From: an uncultured Oscillospiraceae bacterium | GTDB lineage: Bacteria > Bacillota > Clostridia > Oscillospirales > Oscillospiraceae | Length of the DNA: 44,810 nt | Direction: 5' to 3' | Assembly (NCBI GenBank): GCA_947629955.1 | Contig: CANRFT010000015.1 | Location: forward strand, 1-44,810 | Shown: positions 1 through 7,180 of the stretch, in pieces | Numbering within the stretch: the first letter of the stretch is position 1 | Layout: each line of letters starts with the position of its first letter | Notes under the pieces: model-generated | Told to the model about the DNA's origin: nothing | Databases searched by the model: none | What the model saw: only the letters and a program-made list of their open reading frames with translations | Made by a program: the position numbers and the translations under genes

Positions 1-1
1 A

Positions 2-850
2 TACATCTGCACCATCAACGAGGCCAACATGGGCCTCCAGCTTGCGGCCATCGAAAAGCGGTTCCGGCTGATGGCGGAGCAGGCGGCCAAAAAGGCGGCC
101 TCCGGGGCAAAGGCCGCCGAGGGCACGGTGCAGGTGGGCATGAACTTTGAGAAGATGATGGAGAACATGAAGTTCGCCGCCATGGAAAACGCTCGGGCCT
201 TCGGCACCCCTCAGCCCCAGATCTTCGTGTCCTCCCGCACCGCCCACGGGGACGAGCTGGTCATGCGGGCACACCAGGCCGCCAAAGAGGCCGTCAAGGC
301 GGTCTGCCCGCAGGTGAAGGTGGGCCTCACCCTGTCCCTCCATGACCTCCAGGCCCTGCCGGGGGGTGAGCCCTTCGCCGCTGCCGCCTGGGAGGAGGAG
401 TTCGCCCACTACCTGCCCTATATCCGGGACGACGACTTCCTGGGCGTCCAGAACTATACCCGCACCGTCTACGGCCCCCAGGGCCAGCTCCCCGCGCCGG
501 AGGGGGCGGAGCTGACCCAGATGGACTACGAGTTCTACCCCCAGGGGCTGGAGCACGTGATCCGCAAGGTGGCGGAGGGGTTCCACGGCGCGCTGATGGT
601 CACTGAAAACGGCATCGCCACCGCCGACGACAGCCGCCGGGTGGCTTTCATCGACGCCGCCCTGGCCGGGGTGCGGAAGTGCCTTGCCGACGGCCTGCCC
701 GTCAAGGGCTATTTCTACTGGAGCCTGCTGGACAACTTCGAGTGGCAGAAGGGCTTTGCCATGCAGTTCGGCCTCATCGCCGTGGACCGGGCCACCCAGG
801 CCCGCGCTCCCAAAGAGAGCCTGGCCCGCCTGGGCAGCTGCCGCGGCTGA
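2..850 (+). CDS. GH1 family beta-glucosidase, C-terminal part
   Basis: This is the 3' part of a glycoside hydrolase family 1 gene that begins before the window. GH1 enzymes are cytoplasmic (beta/alpha)8-barrel retaining beta-glycosidases. The first visible residues read YICTINEAN, which matches the family's T-x-NEP acid/base region, although the Pro after Glu is replaced by Ala. The nucleophile motif is seen as VTENGIA near residue 202 of the visible part. The C-terminal hallmark YFYWSLLDNFEWQKGF follows about 30 residues later. The chain ends in LARLGSCRG at TGA 848-850. The substrate cannot be told from sequence; beta-glucosidase or 6-phospho-beta-glucosidase are both possible. No partner gene is visible on the plus strand downstream, where a terminator follows at once. 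Confidence 0.9.
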   Translation, partial: YICTINEANMGLQLAAIEKRFRLMAEQAAKKAASGAKAAEGTVQVGMNFEKMMENMKFAAMENARAFGTPQPQIFVSSRTAHGDELVMRAHQAAKEAVKAVCPQVKVGLTLSLHDLQALPGGEPFAAAAWEEEFAHYLPYIRDDDFLGVQNYTRTVYGPQGQLPAPEGAELTQMDYEFYPQGLEHVIRKVAEGFHGALMVTENGIATADDSRRVAFIDAALAGVRKCLADGLPVKGYFYWSLLDNFEWQKGFAMQFGLIAVDRATQARAPKESLARLGSCRG

Positions 851-920
851 GCGTTAAAGCGCTCTTCCGTATGGGATCGAAGCCCGTATAGGACTGTGAG
901 GTTCTCATCTCCTAAACGGC

Positions 921-958
921 AGAGGCCGGGGACAGATCGTTTGCCCCCGGCCTCTTTT
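921..958 (+). terminator. Rho-independent terminator after the GH1 gene
   Basis: An 11-bp GC-rich stem (AGAGGCCGGGG pairing with CCCCGGCCTCT) closes a loop and is followed by TTTT. It lies about 70 bases after the GH1 stop codon and ends that transcript. Confidence 0.75.
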
Positions 959-1243
959 GCCTCATCCAGCAGGGATCTTGAGACGGCGGCGTTCACCGCG
1001 AAGGTTTTTTCGCACAGTACAGGTTTTTGATGGGCGATGCAGGTGCGGATCGGATCCGGGTGCCGGTCCGGGGTGGTGGCGATGGTAGACCCCCTCCACC
1101 GCCGGGTCACAGATGGCTTCCTTCACGGTGCCGTACACTGTCCCGCCGTACCGCGCCGCGAATGCCTCCGCGCGGCTGGCGGTGCGGTTCCATAGGGCGG
1201 CGATGCGGGTGCTTTCGCACGGTTTGCCGGCGGGATCCCGTCG
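955..1243 (-). pseudogene. Gfo/Idh/MocA oxidoreductase remnant, frameshifted
   Basis: Two minus-strand frames join into one recognisable Rossmann-fold fragment. The upstream frame gives RIAALWNRTASRAEAFAA and then AICDPAVEGVY. After about position 1087 the match continues in another frame as IATTPDRHPDPIRTC, then KPVLCEKTFAVNA and SRSLLDEA. The order beta-strand/RTASRAEAFA, then P-x-VEGVYIATTP, then KPVLCEK is the N-terminal NAD(P)-binding domain of Gfo/Idh/MocA oxidoreductases. The glycine-rich first strand is missing, one frameshift splits the fragment, and nothing of the C-terminal domain remains. The end at about 955 abuts the terminator of the GH1 gene. It is a decayed fragment with no expected product. 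Confidence 0.7.
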
Positions 1244-1283
1244 TGATCCCACTGGCGGGGGAGGGGATCAGGAAAGCAAGGAG

Positions 1284-1832
1284 CTATCTGCTTGTCGGAT
1301 ACGGCTGCGCATGATCGCCAGATTTCCACAGACAATACATGTGCCGGATCCTATTCATCCGCTGCTCGTATTCGGTTTTACTGATACCAAGCCTGCGACG
1401 TACTTCACTCCGGGAATATCCGTCTATGATGAGGGCAAGGATATGTTCATAGCGTGGTGTTAACCTGCTCAGAAAATCGTTGGCAAATATACTGGTAAAG
1501 TCAGTAAGCTTGGACGCTATAAACCTGTAGCCGTCGATGGGTTCGCCGTTTTTGCCGATTCCCATTGTGTCCAATGAGATTTTTCCATATCGCAGAGAAG
1601 CCATCCCCCGATTTTTCTCTCTCATCTGAAGGTCCAAATCAGCGCAGTAATCCTGCAAAAAATGGCCGGTGTTTAAAGGGAAAGTGCGCAAATCCTCAAG
1701 GAATATAAGGCATGCCTCTGCGACCCTGTCCTCATATTCTAAATGGCCCCATCTGCCGACGCACAACCGCCGGATGAGCGGCAGGGCCGCCTCCACGATG
1801 CGGGCCTCTGACTCTTCAGCGGCGCTTTTCAT
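1284..1832 (-). CDS. Sigma-70-like / HTH DNA-binding protein
   Basis: This is a 182-residue protein. Residues about 30-50 (LEYEDRVAEACLIFLEDLRTF) look like sigma region 2, and the C-terminus (about 140-165, GYSRSEVRRRLGISKTEYEQ) looks like a region-4 helix-turn-helix. The arrangement fits a small sigma-70-family factor, or a phage/mobile-element activator of the same fold. Its start overlaps the end of the upstream gene (1816-2214) by 17 bases, so the two are probably translated as a unit. The base composition is visibly poorer in GC than the flanking metabolic genes, which suggests acquired DNA. The exact role is not known. Confidence 0.5.
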   Translation of the reverse strand: MKSAAEESEARIVEAALPLIRRLCVGRWGHLEYEDRVAEACLIFLEDLRTFPLNTGHFLQDYCADLDLQMREKNRGMASLRYGKISLDTMGIGKNGEPIDGYRFIASKLTDFTSIFANDFLSRLTPRYEHILALIIDGYSRSEVRRRLGISKTEYEQRMNRIRHMYCLWKSGDHAQPYPTSR

Positions 1833-2214
1833 TGTTGAGTGCCTCTATAATGTGTTCTTCTGCGGACTTGCTGATACGTTTTGGGGTTTTAGGAACCGGC
1901 GGCCGTTTTGCTGACGACGGCCCGCTCTTCTTAGGCTGATCCAATTCGCCGATAAAATAATCATTCTCCTGCCGCAGGATATACCTTGTGGGAAGGATTA
2001 TCCCGGCAGATTTAATGTGCGCAAGAAGCTTGGGGATCTTCACTCTTCCCCCTTTGGGCATCGTATACCTGGATGTCATATCCTTTTGGACACAGATCAC
2101 CTTCCCGTCCGCTGAAGCTCCGATCCTGATGTGATCCGGCAGGTTTGCCCGTGCGTTCTGGTTGAACGCAAACCCACCGGATTCGGAAACGTTGACCGCC
2201 ATAGCCGGCGGCAC
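1816..2214 (-). CDS. Unknown protein, probably truncated at its 5' side by IS30 DNA
   Basis: This is a 132-residue unknown protein. Its N-terminal half is mixed alpha/beta with the stretch IRIGASADGKVICVQ, and it has a lysine/proline-rich tail (KKSGPSSAKRPPVPKTPKR). The nearest start is GTG at 2214 or ATG at 2202. The frame stays open upstream into STFEWFDLGP until a TGA just inside the edge of the transposase-bearing segment. That extension reads like real protein, so the true N-terminus may have been lost when the insertion sequence arrived. It overlaps the sigma-like gene downstream. No family is recognised. Confidence 0.45.
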   Translation of the reverse strand: MPPAMAVNVSESGGFAFNQNARANLPDHIRIGASADGKVICVQKDMTSRYTMPKGGRVKIPKLLAHIKSAGIILPTRYILRQENDYFIGELDQPKKSGPSSAKRPPVPKTPKRISKSAEEHIIEALNNEKRR

Positions 2215-2261
2215 AGGGCCGAGGTCGAACCACTCAAATGTGCTGAGATCACGCCGTTGTC

Positions 2262-3372
2262 AAGACTAAATGCGAAAAAATGCGAAAAAAATTTTTCAGT
2301 GGGCCAGCAGGGCCATGACCTGCTCCCGGAATAGGTACTCGGAGCAGTAAAAACCGAACATTCTGCGGGGGTACTTGTTGAGCCAGTCCTCGATCCGCTT
2401 GACCTCGTCCCGGGGCACTTGGCTGAGGTCGGTGCCCTTCGGGACGAGCCGGCGGGCCATCCCGTTTTGTCGCTCGTTGCTGCCGCGCTCGTTGGGTGTC
2501 CGGGGGTGGCAGTAGTAGACCTCGGTGCGCTTGCCCTTGCCGCGCCGCTTTCGCTCGATGCCCTCGGCGTCGGCGAACTCGCTGCCGTTGTCGCAGGTGA
2601 TGGAGACGAAGATCTTGGGGAATAGGGCGCCGAGCTTGCGCTCGATGCCGTTGAGGGCCCTGACGACGCTGGCGCTGGTCTGGTCTTTCATGGGGATGAT
2701 GATCTCGTGGCGGGTCATCCGCTCGGTCATCATGAGCCAGACGTCTTTGACGCCCTCGCACGACTCGATACAATCCATCTCCCAGTGTCCGAAGGTGGTG
2801 CGGGTGTCGACGATCTGCGGCCGCTCCTCGATGCTCTTGCCCGCCGGCGGCCGGGCCGGGGTGTGGTCGACGTCCTTCTTGGCCGGCTGCCGCTTGCCCT
2901 GCTGCGGCAGCATCTCAGGGGTCAGGTCATCGCCGAAAACCTCGTCGCGGATGTAGTTGTAGACGGTGGAGGTGCAGATCCTCACCTTGAACGGCCAGCC
3001 AGCCACGACGGCCTCGCCGATGGCAGCCTCTGGGCTGTATCGCTCGTCGCGGATCTTGGTGACGAGGTAGTCGGCCAGCTCGTAGTCGGTGCCGAGCTTG
3101 ATGGCCGGGCCCTTGGCCTTGAGGTTTTTCCGGTAGAGCCGGTCGGCCTCGTCGGGGTTGTATCTCGTCTCGGTCGTGTAGTCGCTGTTGAGGTGCTCAT
3201 AGGTGGCCCGCTTGAGCTCCCGGTAGATGGTCGACCGATGGACGCCGAGCTCGATGGCGATCTGCGCGGGCTTCATGCCGGCACGCACGAAGGCGTCGAG
3301 CTGGATCCTCTTGGTTTTTGTCAGGTGGCTGAAGTGCTCCCCCATGATCTTGCCCTCCTCGAAAAATGAAAA
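2262..3372 (-). mobile_element. IS30-family insertion sequence, ends not resolved
   Basis: The transposase is bounded on the left by an A/T-rich stretch with a repeated TGCGAAAAAA motif (about 2271-2290) and on the right by CGAAAAATGAAAAGC (about 3360-3374). I could not pair these into a convincing terminal inverted repeat, nor identify a target duplication, so the limits given are approximate. Confidence 0.4.
2296..3345 (-). CDS. IS30-family transposase
   Basis: This 349-residue transposase has the IS30 layout. An N-terminal helix-turn-helix that would bind the element's ends is seen at about 20-50 (GMKPAQIAIELGVHRSTIYREL). It is followed by the RNase-H-like DDE catalytic core: GHWEMD with the first Asp, CDNGSEF with the second Asp, and the N-E-R-x-N segment (GSNERQNG) with the catalytic Glu. 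The length is usual for IS30 members, and no frameshift or missing catalytic residue is visible, so it may be active. It reads from 3345 toward the truncated unknown gene at 2214. Confidence 0.93.
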   Translation of the reverse strand: MGEHFSHLTKTKRIQLDAFVRAGMKPAQIAIELGVHRSTIYRELKRATYEHLNSDYTTETRYNPDEADRLYRKNLKAKGPAIKLGTDYELADYLVTKIRDERYSPEAAIGEAVVAGWPFKVRICTSTVYNYIRDEVFGDDLTPEMLPQQGKRQPAKKDVDHTPARPPAGKSIEERPQIVDTRTTFGHWEMDCIESCEGVKDVWLMMTERMTRHEIIIPMKDQTSASVVRALNGIERKLGALFPKIFVSITCDNGSEFADAEGIERKRRGKGKRTEVYYCHPRTPNERGSNERQNGMARRLVPKGTDLSQVPRDEVKRIEDWLNKYPRRMFGFYCSEYLFREQVMALLAH

Positions 3373-3400
3373 GCGGGGGACGGCCCGGCGGCCGTCCCCC
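3360..3400 (-). terminator. Terminator after the first XRE gene
   Basis: A perfect 11-bp stem (GGGGGACGGCC with GGCCGTCCCCC, loop of four) lies at 3375-3400. On the minus strand it is followed by GCTTTTCATTTTT. It sits just after the stop codon of the XRE gene at 3413. Confidence 0.75.
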
Positions 3401-3412
3401 TTGCGTCGTGTC

Positions 3413-3658
3413 TCACCTGTTGTAGTCCCTGAGCTGCGCCAGCGTCTCCTCGTCGCTGAGGATGTCGGCCAGACTGCACTCGAGCGCGTTGCACAGCTTG
3501 AGGAGCGTGACCAGCTTGGCCCCGTTGAGGTCTCTGACGCCCTGCTCGTACTGCTGAAGCACTTGGACTTTCACGTCGGCGGCCTTTGCAAGCTGTGACT
3601 GCGAGAGGCCGGCGGCCTTCCGGGCCCTCTGCAATAGGTTGATGGTGGTGGTCTCCAA
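3413..3658 (-). CDS. XRE-family HTH regulator (81 aa)
   Basis: A Cro/C1-type helix-turn-helix spans residues about 6-65: LLQRARKAAGLSQSQLAKAADV, then YEQGVRDLNG, then LLKLCNALECSLADIL. I choose TTG at 3658 as the start because it follows AGGGGGAG. The longer frame beginning at 3718 would start upstream of the gene's own promoter. A consensus promoter with an operator in its spacer lies at 3690-3718, so autorepression is likely. It stands alone, with a terminator right after it. It is probably a mobile-element or phage-type repressor. Confidence 0.8.
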   Translation of the reverse strand: METTTINLLQRARKAAGLSQSQLAKAADVKVQVLQQYEQGVRDLNGAKLVTLLKLCNALECSLADILSDEETLAQLRDYNR

Positions 3659-3689
3659 AATGCTCCCCCTCTCTGGTTTTGTGTCTCTT

Positions 3690-3718
3690 ATTATATAGCA
3701 TTTGCTATATAAAGTCAA
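3690..3718 (-). promoter_or_regulatory. Promoter with palindromic operator in the spacer, XRE gene
   Basis: On the minus strand, TTGACT (3713-3718) and TATAAT (3690-3695) are separated by 17 bases. The arms TTATATAGCA (3691-3700) and TGCTATATAA (3703-3712) form a perfect 10+10 inverted repeat with a 2-base centre, covering the spacer and most of the -10 box. A bound dimer would block RNA polymerase, as XRE autorepressors do. Confidence 0.8.
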
Positions 3719-3751
3719 GCGGAAAAATGGCAGCAGGGCCGTCTGCTGCCA

Positions 3752-3997
3752 TTATTTTTCGAGGCCGATCAGGTGGTAGACGGTGACGTCGAGCGCCCGG
3801 GCCAGATGGTCGAGCTCGTAGTCTGCGACGATGCGGTCGCCGGTCTCGATCCGGCTGACGGCCTTCTGCGTGATGTTGAGGCCGCCGAGCTGGAGCTTGG
3901 CCGCGAGCTGCTCCTGAGATAGACCGGCAGCCTCCCGGGCCGCCTTGACCTTGAGGCCGGAGACGTTGCACCTGCCGTCTGGTCTGTATATTTTCAA
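3752..3997 (-). CDS. XRE-family HTH regulator (second, 81 aa)
   Basis: The helix-turn-helix is seen as VKAAREAAGLSQEQLAAKL followed by ITQKAVSRIETGDR and LDHLARALDVTVYHLIGL, the full Cro/C1 fold. The TTG at 3997 is preferred as start because GGAAAGGAGG lies just before it. The upstream ATG at 4036 has no such site and would sit inside a likely operator. The predicted length equals that of its neighbour (81 residues) but the sequence is different, so they are not recent duplicates. It is probably a regulator of the surrounding mobile DNA. Confidence 0.78.
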   Translation of the reverse strand: MKIYRPDGRCNVSGLKVKAAREAAGLSQEQLAAKLQLGGLNITQKAVSRIETGDRIVADYELDHLARALDVTVYHLIGLEK

Positions 3998-4035
3998 GTG
4001 CGCCGCCTCCTTTCCTGCTCTCATTATCCCAAACA

Positions 4036-4055
4036 TGGGTAAAGAATATTACCCA
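4036..4055 (-). promoter_or_regulatory. Inverted-repeat operator candidate before second XRE gene
   Basis: The arms TGGGTAA (4036-4042) and TTACCCA (4049-4055) are separated by 6 bases, 39 bases upstream of the chosen start. GATAAT nearby on the minus strand could be a -10 box, but I see no good -35. Confidence 0.4.
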
Positions 4056-4123
4056 AAAGATGACTAAAACGCAGAAAAAGCCCGCCCGGGGACTCCCGGG
4101 CGGGCTGCTGCTTTGGTCGGTGT

Positions 4124-4440
4124 TCAGATCTTGGCGGTGAAGTCGAGGGCGATCCAGCCGGCGCCGCTCTTGAGCTTGCCCCACTTGTCAGCGCCGGGGC
4201 CGTCGCTCTCGGCGACGATGGTGTAGATGCCGCCGTCATTGATGGCGCCGACGATGGCGCTGTTGGTGCCGGCCTCTTTCCTGATGCGCAGCGAGTCGGT
4301 GGTGACGCGCACGAGGTAGGGCTTGAACTCGGCCACGGGATACACCTGCTTGCCGGTGCTGTCGTAGACCGCATAGCCGGGGTGGGCGTCGGCGTAGCGC
4401 TTGGCGTTGTCCAGCTCCTTGAAGGCGCCGATCTGCGAGG
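4124..4440 (-). pseudogene. C-terminal SH3 (and SPOR-like) fragment of a cell-wall hydrolase
   Basis: The reading frame is open from about 4440 and ends in FTAKI at 4124. The N-terminal part reads SQIGAFKELDNAKRYADAHP then YAVYDSTGKQVYP, which resembles the SPOR-like repeat seen behind amidase domains in phage endolysins. The rest (LVRVTTDSLRIRKEAGTNSAIVG, then GIYTIVAESDG, then WGKLKSGAGWIALD) is a bacterial SH3 domain, which binds cell-wall peptide. No catalytic domain precedes it: the frame is cut at about 4440, where another gene's tail begins. It is probably the residue of a prophage lysin. Confidence 0.65.
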
Positions 4441-4452
4441 CAGCATGCCGCT

Positions 4453-4557
4453 TTACTCTTTGTCAATTCTGCCCCGGTAGATCGCCAGGGTCTGCTCCAA
4501 CCCGGCGGCCAGCTTGTCCGCCCGATCCTCCGGTATGCGGAAGTTGTACTCTGCCCG
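4453..4557 (-). pseudogene. Short C-terminal remnant of an unknown gene
   Basis: The minus strand shows a protein-like tail, RAEYNFRIPEDRADKLAAG then LEQTLAIYRGRIDKE, ending in TAA at 4453. Upstream the frame breaks; a neighbouring frame gives GQIGGAVVKIQREAGG, so a frameshift is likely. I do not recognise the family. Between this remnant and the lipoprotein gene at 4731 I see nothing else that looks functional. Confidence 0.3.
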
Positions 4558-4730
4558 CCGGCCTCCCGCTGTATTTTGACGACCGCGCCGCCGATCTGCC
4601 CGGGGCCCGGGCGGCGGTCAGGGACGCGGACCCTCCGCCGGATCTGGCGTTGGTGGACACCGTCTCGCATCTCTACCGCGTCTCCTCCCGCCATGGGACC
4701 CTCCGGCCGGCCGCCGGACGGGCCAGCCGC

Positions 4731-7106
4731 TCAGTCGAAGATGGAACTCATGGAGGCCACATACAGGCTGTCGATGGTCACGTTCCCCGTGGCGAACAGG
4801 TCGATGCCGTGGGAGTCCTTCTCCTCCGTGTAGGCCCGGATGCTGATGGCCTTATAGTCGTTGAAGAAGCCCTCCACCAGGGAGCGGTCGATGTAGATCT
4901 CCATGGTGATCTTGCCGTCCTCGTTGGGCAGGGCCCCGGAGACGGTGGCGGACTTACAGCCCTCGCCCTTGTTCTCGGTGCGGCCGTTGATGGTCTCGCC
5001 GGCCACGTCATAGCGGAAGGTGGTGCAGTCCCACTTGCCGCCCTGCTTCATGTTGATGCCGAACTCGGAGGCGGCGGACACATCGGCGGTGAGTTTGATA
5101 TACAGCATATCGTCGTCGATGGCGGCCAGGGCCTGATTGGCGGCGTCCAGAGTCAGGCTGGTCTCGTCGATGTAGGTCTCGTCCTCCAGCGCGTGGAGGG
5201 CCTCGGTGGGGGCCATCATCAGGTCGGAGCCGTCGTCCTTCAGCCAGATGCGCCGGGCAAGGCCCACGGTATGGGCCCAGCCGGAGGCTCCCTGCTCGGC
5301 GGCGCCCCGCTGATCCTGCATGATGGAGAACATGTAGATGTCGCCGCTCACCGGGTCCACGATGCAGCTGGGACCGGTGAACACGTTTGCGCCGTAGTCC
5401 AGCAGGTGGGGCTCGCCCTCGAACTCCGGATCGGGGGTGAATTTGCCGGTGTCCAGGTCAAAGTCCCCCAGCCAGTAGTAGACCTTGTTGTCGGCGATGG
5501 AGGCGGGGGCGGGGGAGATGGAGAAGAAGTACTTGGTGATGGTGCCGGCCTCGTTGCTGACGGGCAGGAGGATGGGCAGCTCCCAGGAGGTGCCGTACAG
5601 GGCGGACTGGTTCTCCATCTCATAGACGGGGCCCCGGTACTGCCAGTTCTGGTCCACGGTGCCGTCGTCCTTCAGCTCCAGGGTGTCGGTGGTGTAGAGC
5701 AGCGCGGAGCCCCCCTGGGAGGAGGCGGAGCCGGAACAGATCAGCATGCACCAGGTGTCCCCTTCCTTCCAGATGGAGGGATCCCGGAACTCGCCGGTGC
5801 GGCCCTGGCCCTGCTTCTGGATCACCGCCAGTTCGTCGCAGATGTTCCAGTCGGTCAGCTCGGGGTCGTTCAGGTCGGCGGGGTAGGCCACGCCGATGTT
5901 CTGGTTGGAGATGAGGCCTTCATAATCCCGGAAGCCGTCGTTGCCGGCGGTGAAGAACAGCAGAGGCACCCCGTTCTTATCCAGGGTGGCACCGCCGGAC
6001 CAAACGCCGTCGGGAACCACGGAGTTTTCGGTGGGGGTGATGGCCTCCTTGATGGGCTTCCAGTTCACCATGTCCTCGCTGACGAAGTGGCCCCAGCAGA
6101 TGTTCCGCCAGTAGGCGCCGGTCATGTTGGCCTGGTAGAACAGGTGGTACACGCCGTTGTAGTACACGGGGGCGTGGGGCTCGTTCATCCAGAACTGATA
6201 GGGACCGCCGTGGAACTGGGTGCGGGTGTAGTCGTCCCCCAGGATGTTCTGGAGCCAGATGTCCTCAAATTCGATCTCCGGCACGGTGACGCTGTCGTAG
6301 TATTCACCGATCTCTTCGGAGGTGAGGGCGGCGGAGTACAGCTTCACCTCGTCCAGGTAGCCGCTGGCCACGTTGAGGTAGCCGGCGGTGAGGCGCTCCG
6401 CGTCGGTGTTGCGGCCCACCACCATGGCGGTGTGATCGGCCCCGGCGATCTCCGCCCCGTCGGGGATGGAGCGGGAGGACACCAGGGTGTCGTTCAGGTA
6501 CAGGCACATCTCGCCGGCCTCAGCGTCAAAGGTGGCGGTGACCAGGTTCCAGGCGTATTTTTGCAGGTTGTCGCCGTTGGACCAGACGGTGAGCCAGTCG
6601 TCGCCGGTGCCCACCTGGAAGCTGAGCCGGCCGAACCGCTCGTAGCCCAGGATGAAGCCCTTGTTGTTGGCCTTGTCCGACTGGCTGATGATGCCGGTGA
6701 TGGAGTCGGTGCCGTTGTCGGCGGCGTGGGGGTCGTCCCACTCGAACATCCGGGGGGCGATCCACGCCTGGACCGTGAGGGCGGGGCCCTCCACGGTGAT
6801 GTCGGTGCGCTTATACTGCACATAGGTGCTGGTGCCGTCCAGCAGGATGCATCCGCCGCTGATGCCGTCCTCACGCCACTGGGGGTCCTGGGGGTCCATG
6901 TAGGCGGCGTGGGTGAACTGGTAGTCCAGCTCCGTGTCGGGGAGGTGGCCGGAGCTGTCCTTGACGATGGTGCCGCTGCCCTCGTCAAAGGACAGCTGGA
7001 GCATCAGGTCGTCCTTGTGGGCGCCGCCCCCGCCGCAGGCGGTCAGGGTCAGTGCCAGGGCGATGGCCAGGACCAGCGCCGCGAGCAGGGAGACGTTCTT
7101 CTTCAT
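4731..7106 (-). CDS. Surface lipoprotein: LamG domain + GH32 fructan hydrolase
   Basis: This is a 791-residue exported lipoprotein with a signal peptide and lipobox ending at Cys24 (LTAC). Residues about 33-262 form a LamG/concanavalin-like sugar-binding domain. The GH32 five-blade propeller follows (about 295-600), and a C-terminal beta-sandwich ends the chain. The GH32 sites are WMNEP at 306-310, RDP at 441-443 and WEL at 508-510. The nucleophile position normally reads WMNDPNG; here Asp is Glu309. It probably cuts levan or inulin outside the cell. A good ribosome site (GGAGGAG) precedes ATG 7106. It is the second gene after the triple-module lipoprotein, 74 bases downstream, with a strong hairpin between them. 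Confidence 0.85.
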   Translation of the reverse strand: MKKNVSLLAALVLAIALALTLTACGGGGAHKDDLMLQLSFDEGSGTIVKDSSGHLPDTELDYQFTHAAYMDPQDPQWREDGISGGCILLDGTSTYVQYKRTDITVEGPALTVQAWIAPRMFEWDDPHAADNGTDSITGIISQSDKANNKGFILGYERFGRLSFQVGTGDDWLTVWSNGDNLQKYAWNLVTATFDAEAGEMCLYLNDTLVSSRSIPDGAEIAGADHTAMVVGRNTDAERLTAGYLNVASGYLDEVKLYSAALTSEEIGEYYDSVTVPEIEFEDIWLQNILGDDYTRTQFHGGPYQFWMNEPHAPVYYNGVYHLFYQANMTGAYWRNICWGHFVSEDMVNWKPIKEAITPTENSVVPDGVWSGGATLDKNGVPLLFFTAGNDGFRDYEGLISNQNIGVAYPADLNDPELTDWNICDELAVIQKQGQGRTGEFRDPSIWKEGDTWCMLICSGSASSQGGSALLYTTDTLELKDDGTVDQNWQYRGPVYEMENQSALYGTSWELPILLPVSNEAGTITKYFFSISPAPASIADNKVYYWLGDFDLDTGKFTPDPEFEGEPHLLDYGANVFTGPSCIVDPVSGDIYMFSIMQDQRGAAEQGASGWAHTVGLARRIWLKDDGSDLMMAPTEALHALEDETYIDETSLTLDAANQALAAIDDDMLYIKLTADVSAASEFGINMKQGGKWDCTTFRYDVAGETINGRTENKGEGCKSATVSGALPNEDGKITMEIYIDRSLVEGFFNDYKAISIRAYTEEKDSHGIDLFATGNVTIDSLYVASMSSIFD

Positions 7107-7132
7107 CGAAACTCCTCCTTTGGAATGGGAAG

Positions 7133-7166
7133 GGCTGGCCGGGCAGGAATCGCTGCCCGGCCAGCC
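7133..7166 (-). promoter_or_regulatory. Intercistronic hairpin between the two fructan lipoproteins
   Basis: The arms GGCTGGCCGGGCAG and CTGCCCGGCCAGCC form a perfect 14-bp stem with a 6-base loop. No run of T follows, so it is more likely an mRNA-stabilising or partial-attenuation element than a full terminator. Confidence 0.6.
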
Positions 7167-7180
7167 GGGAGAATGGATGC

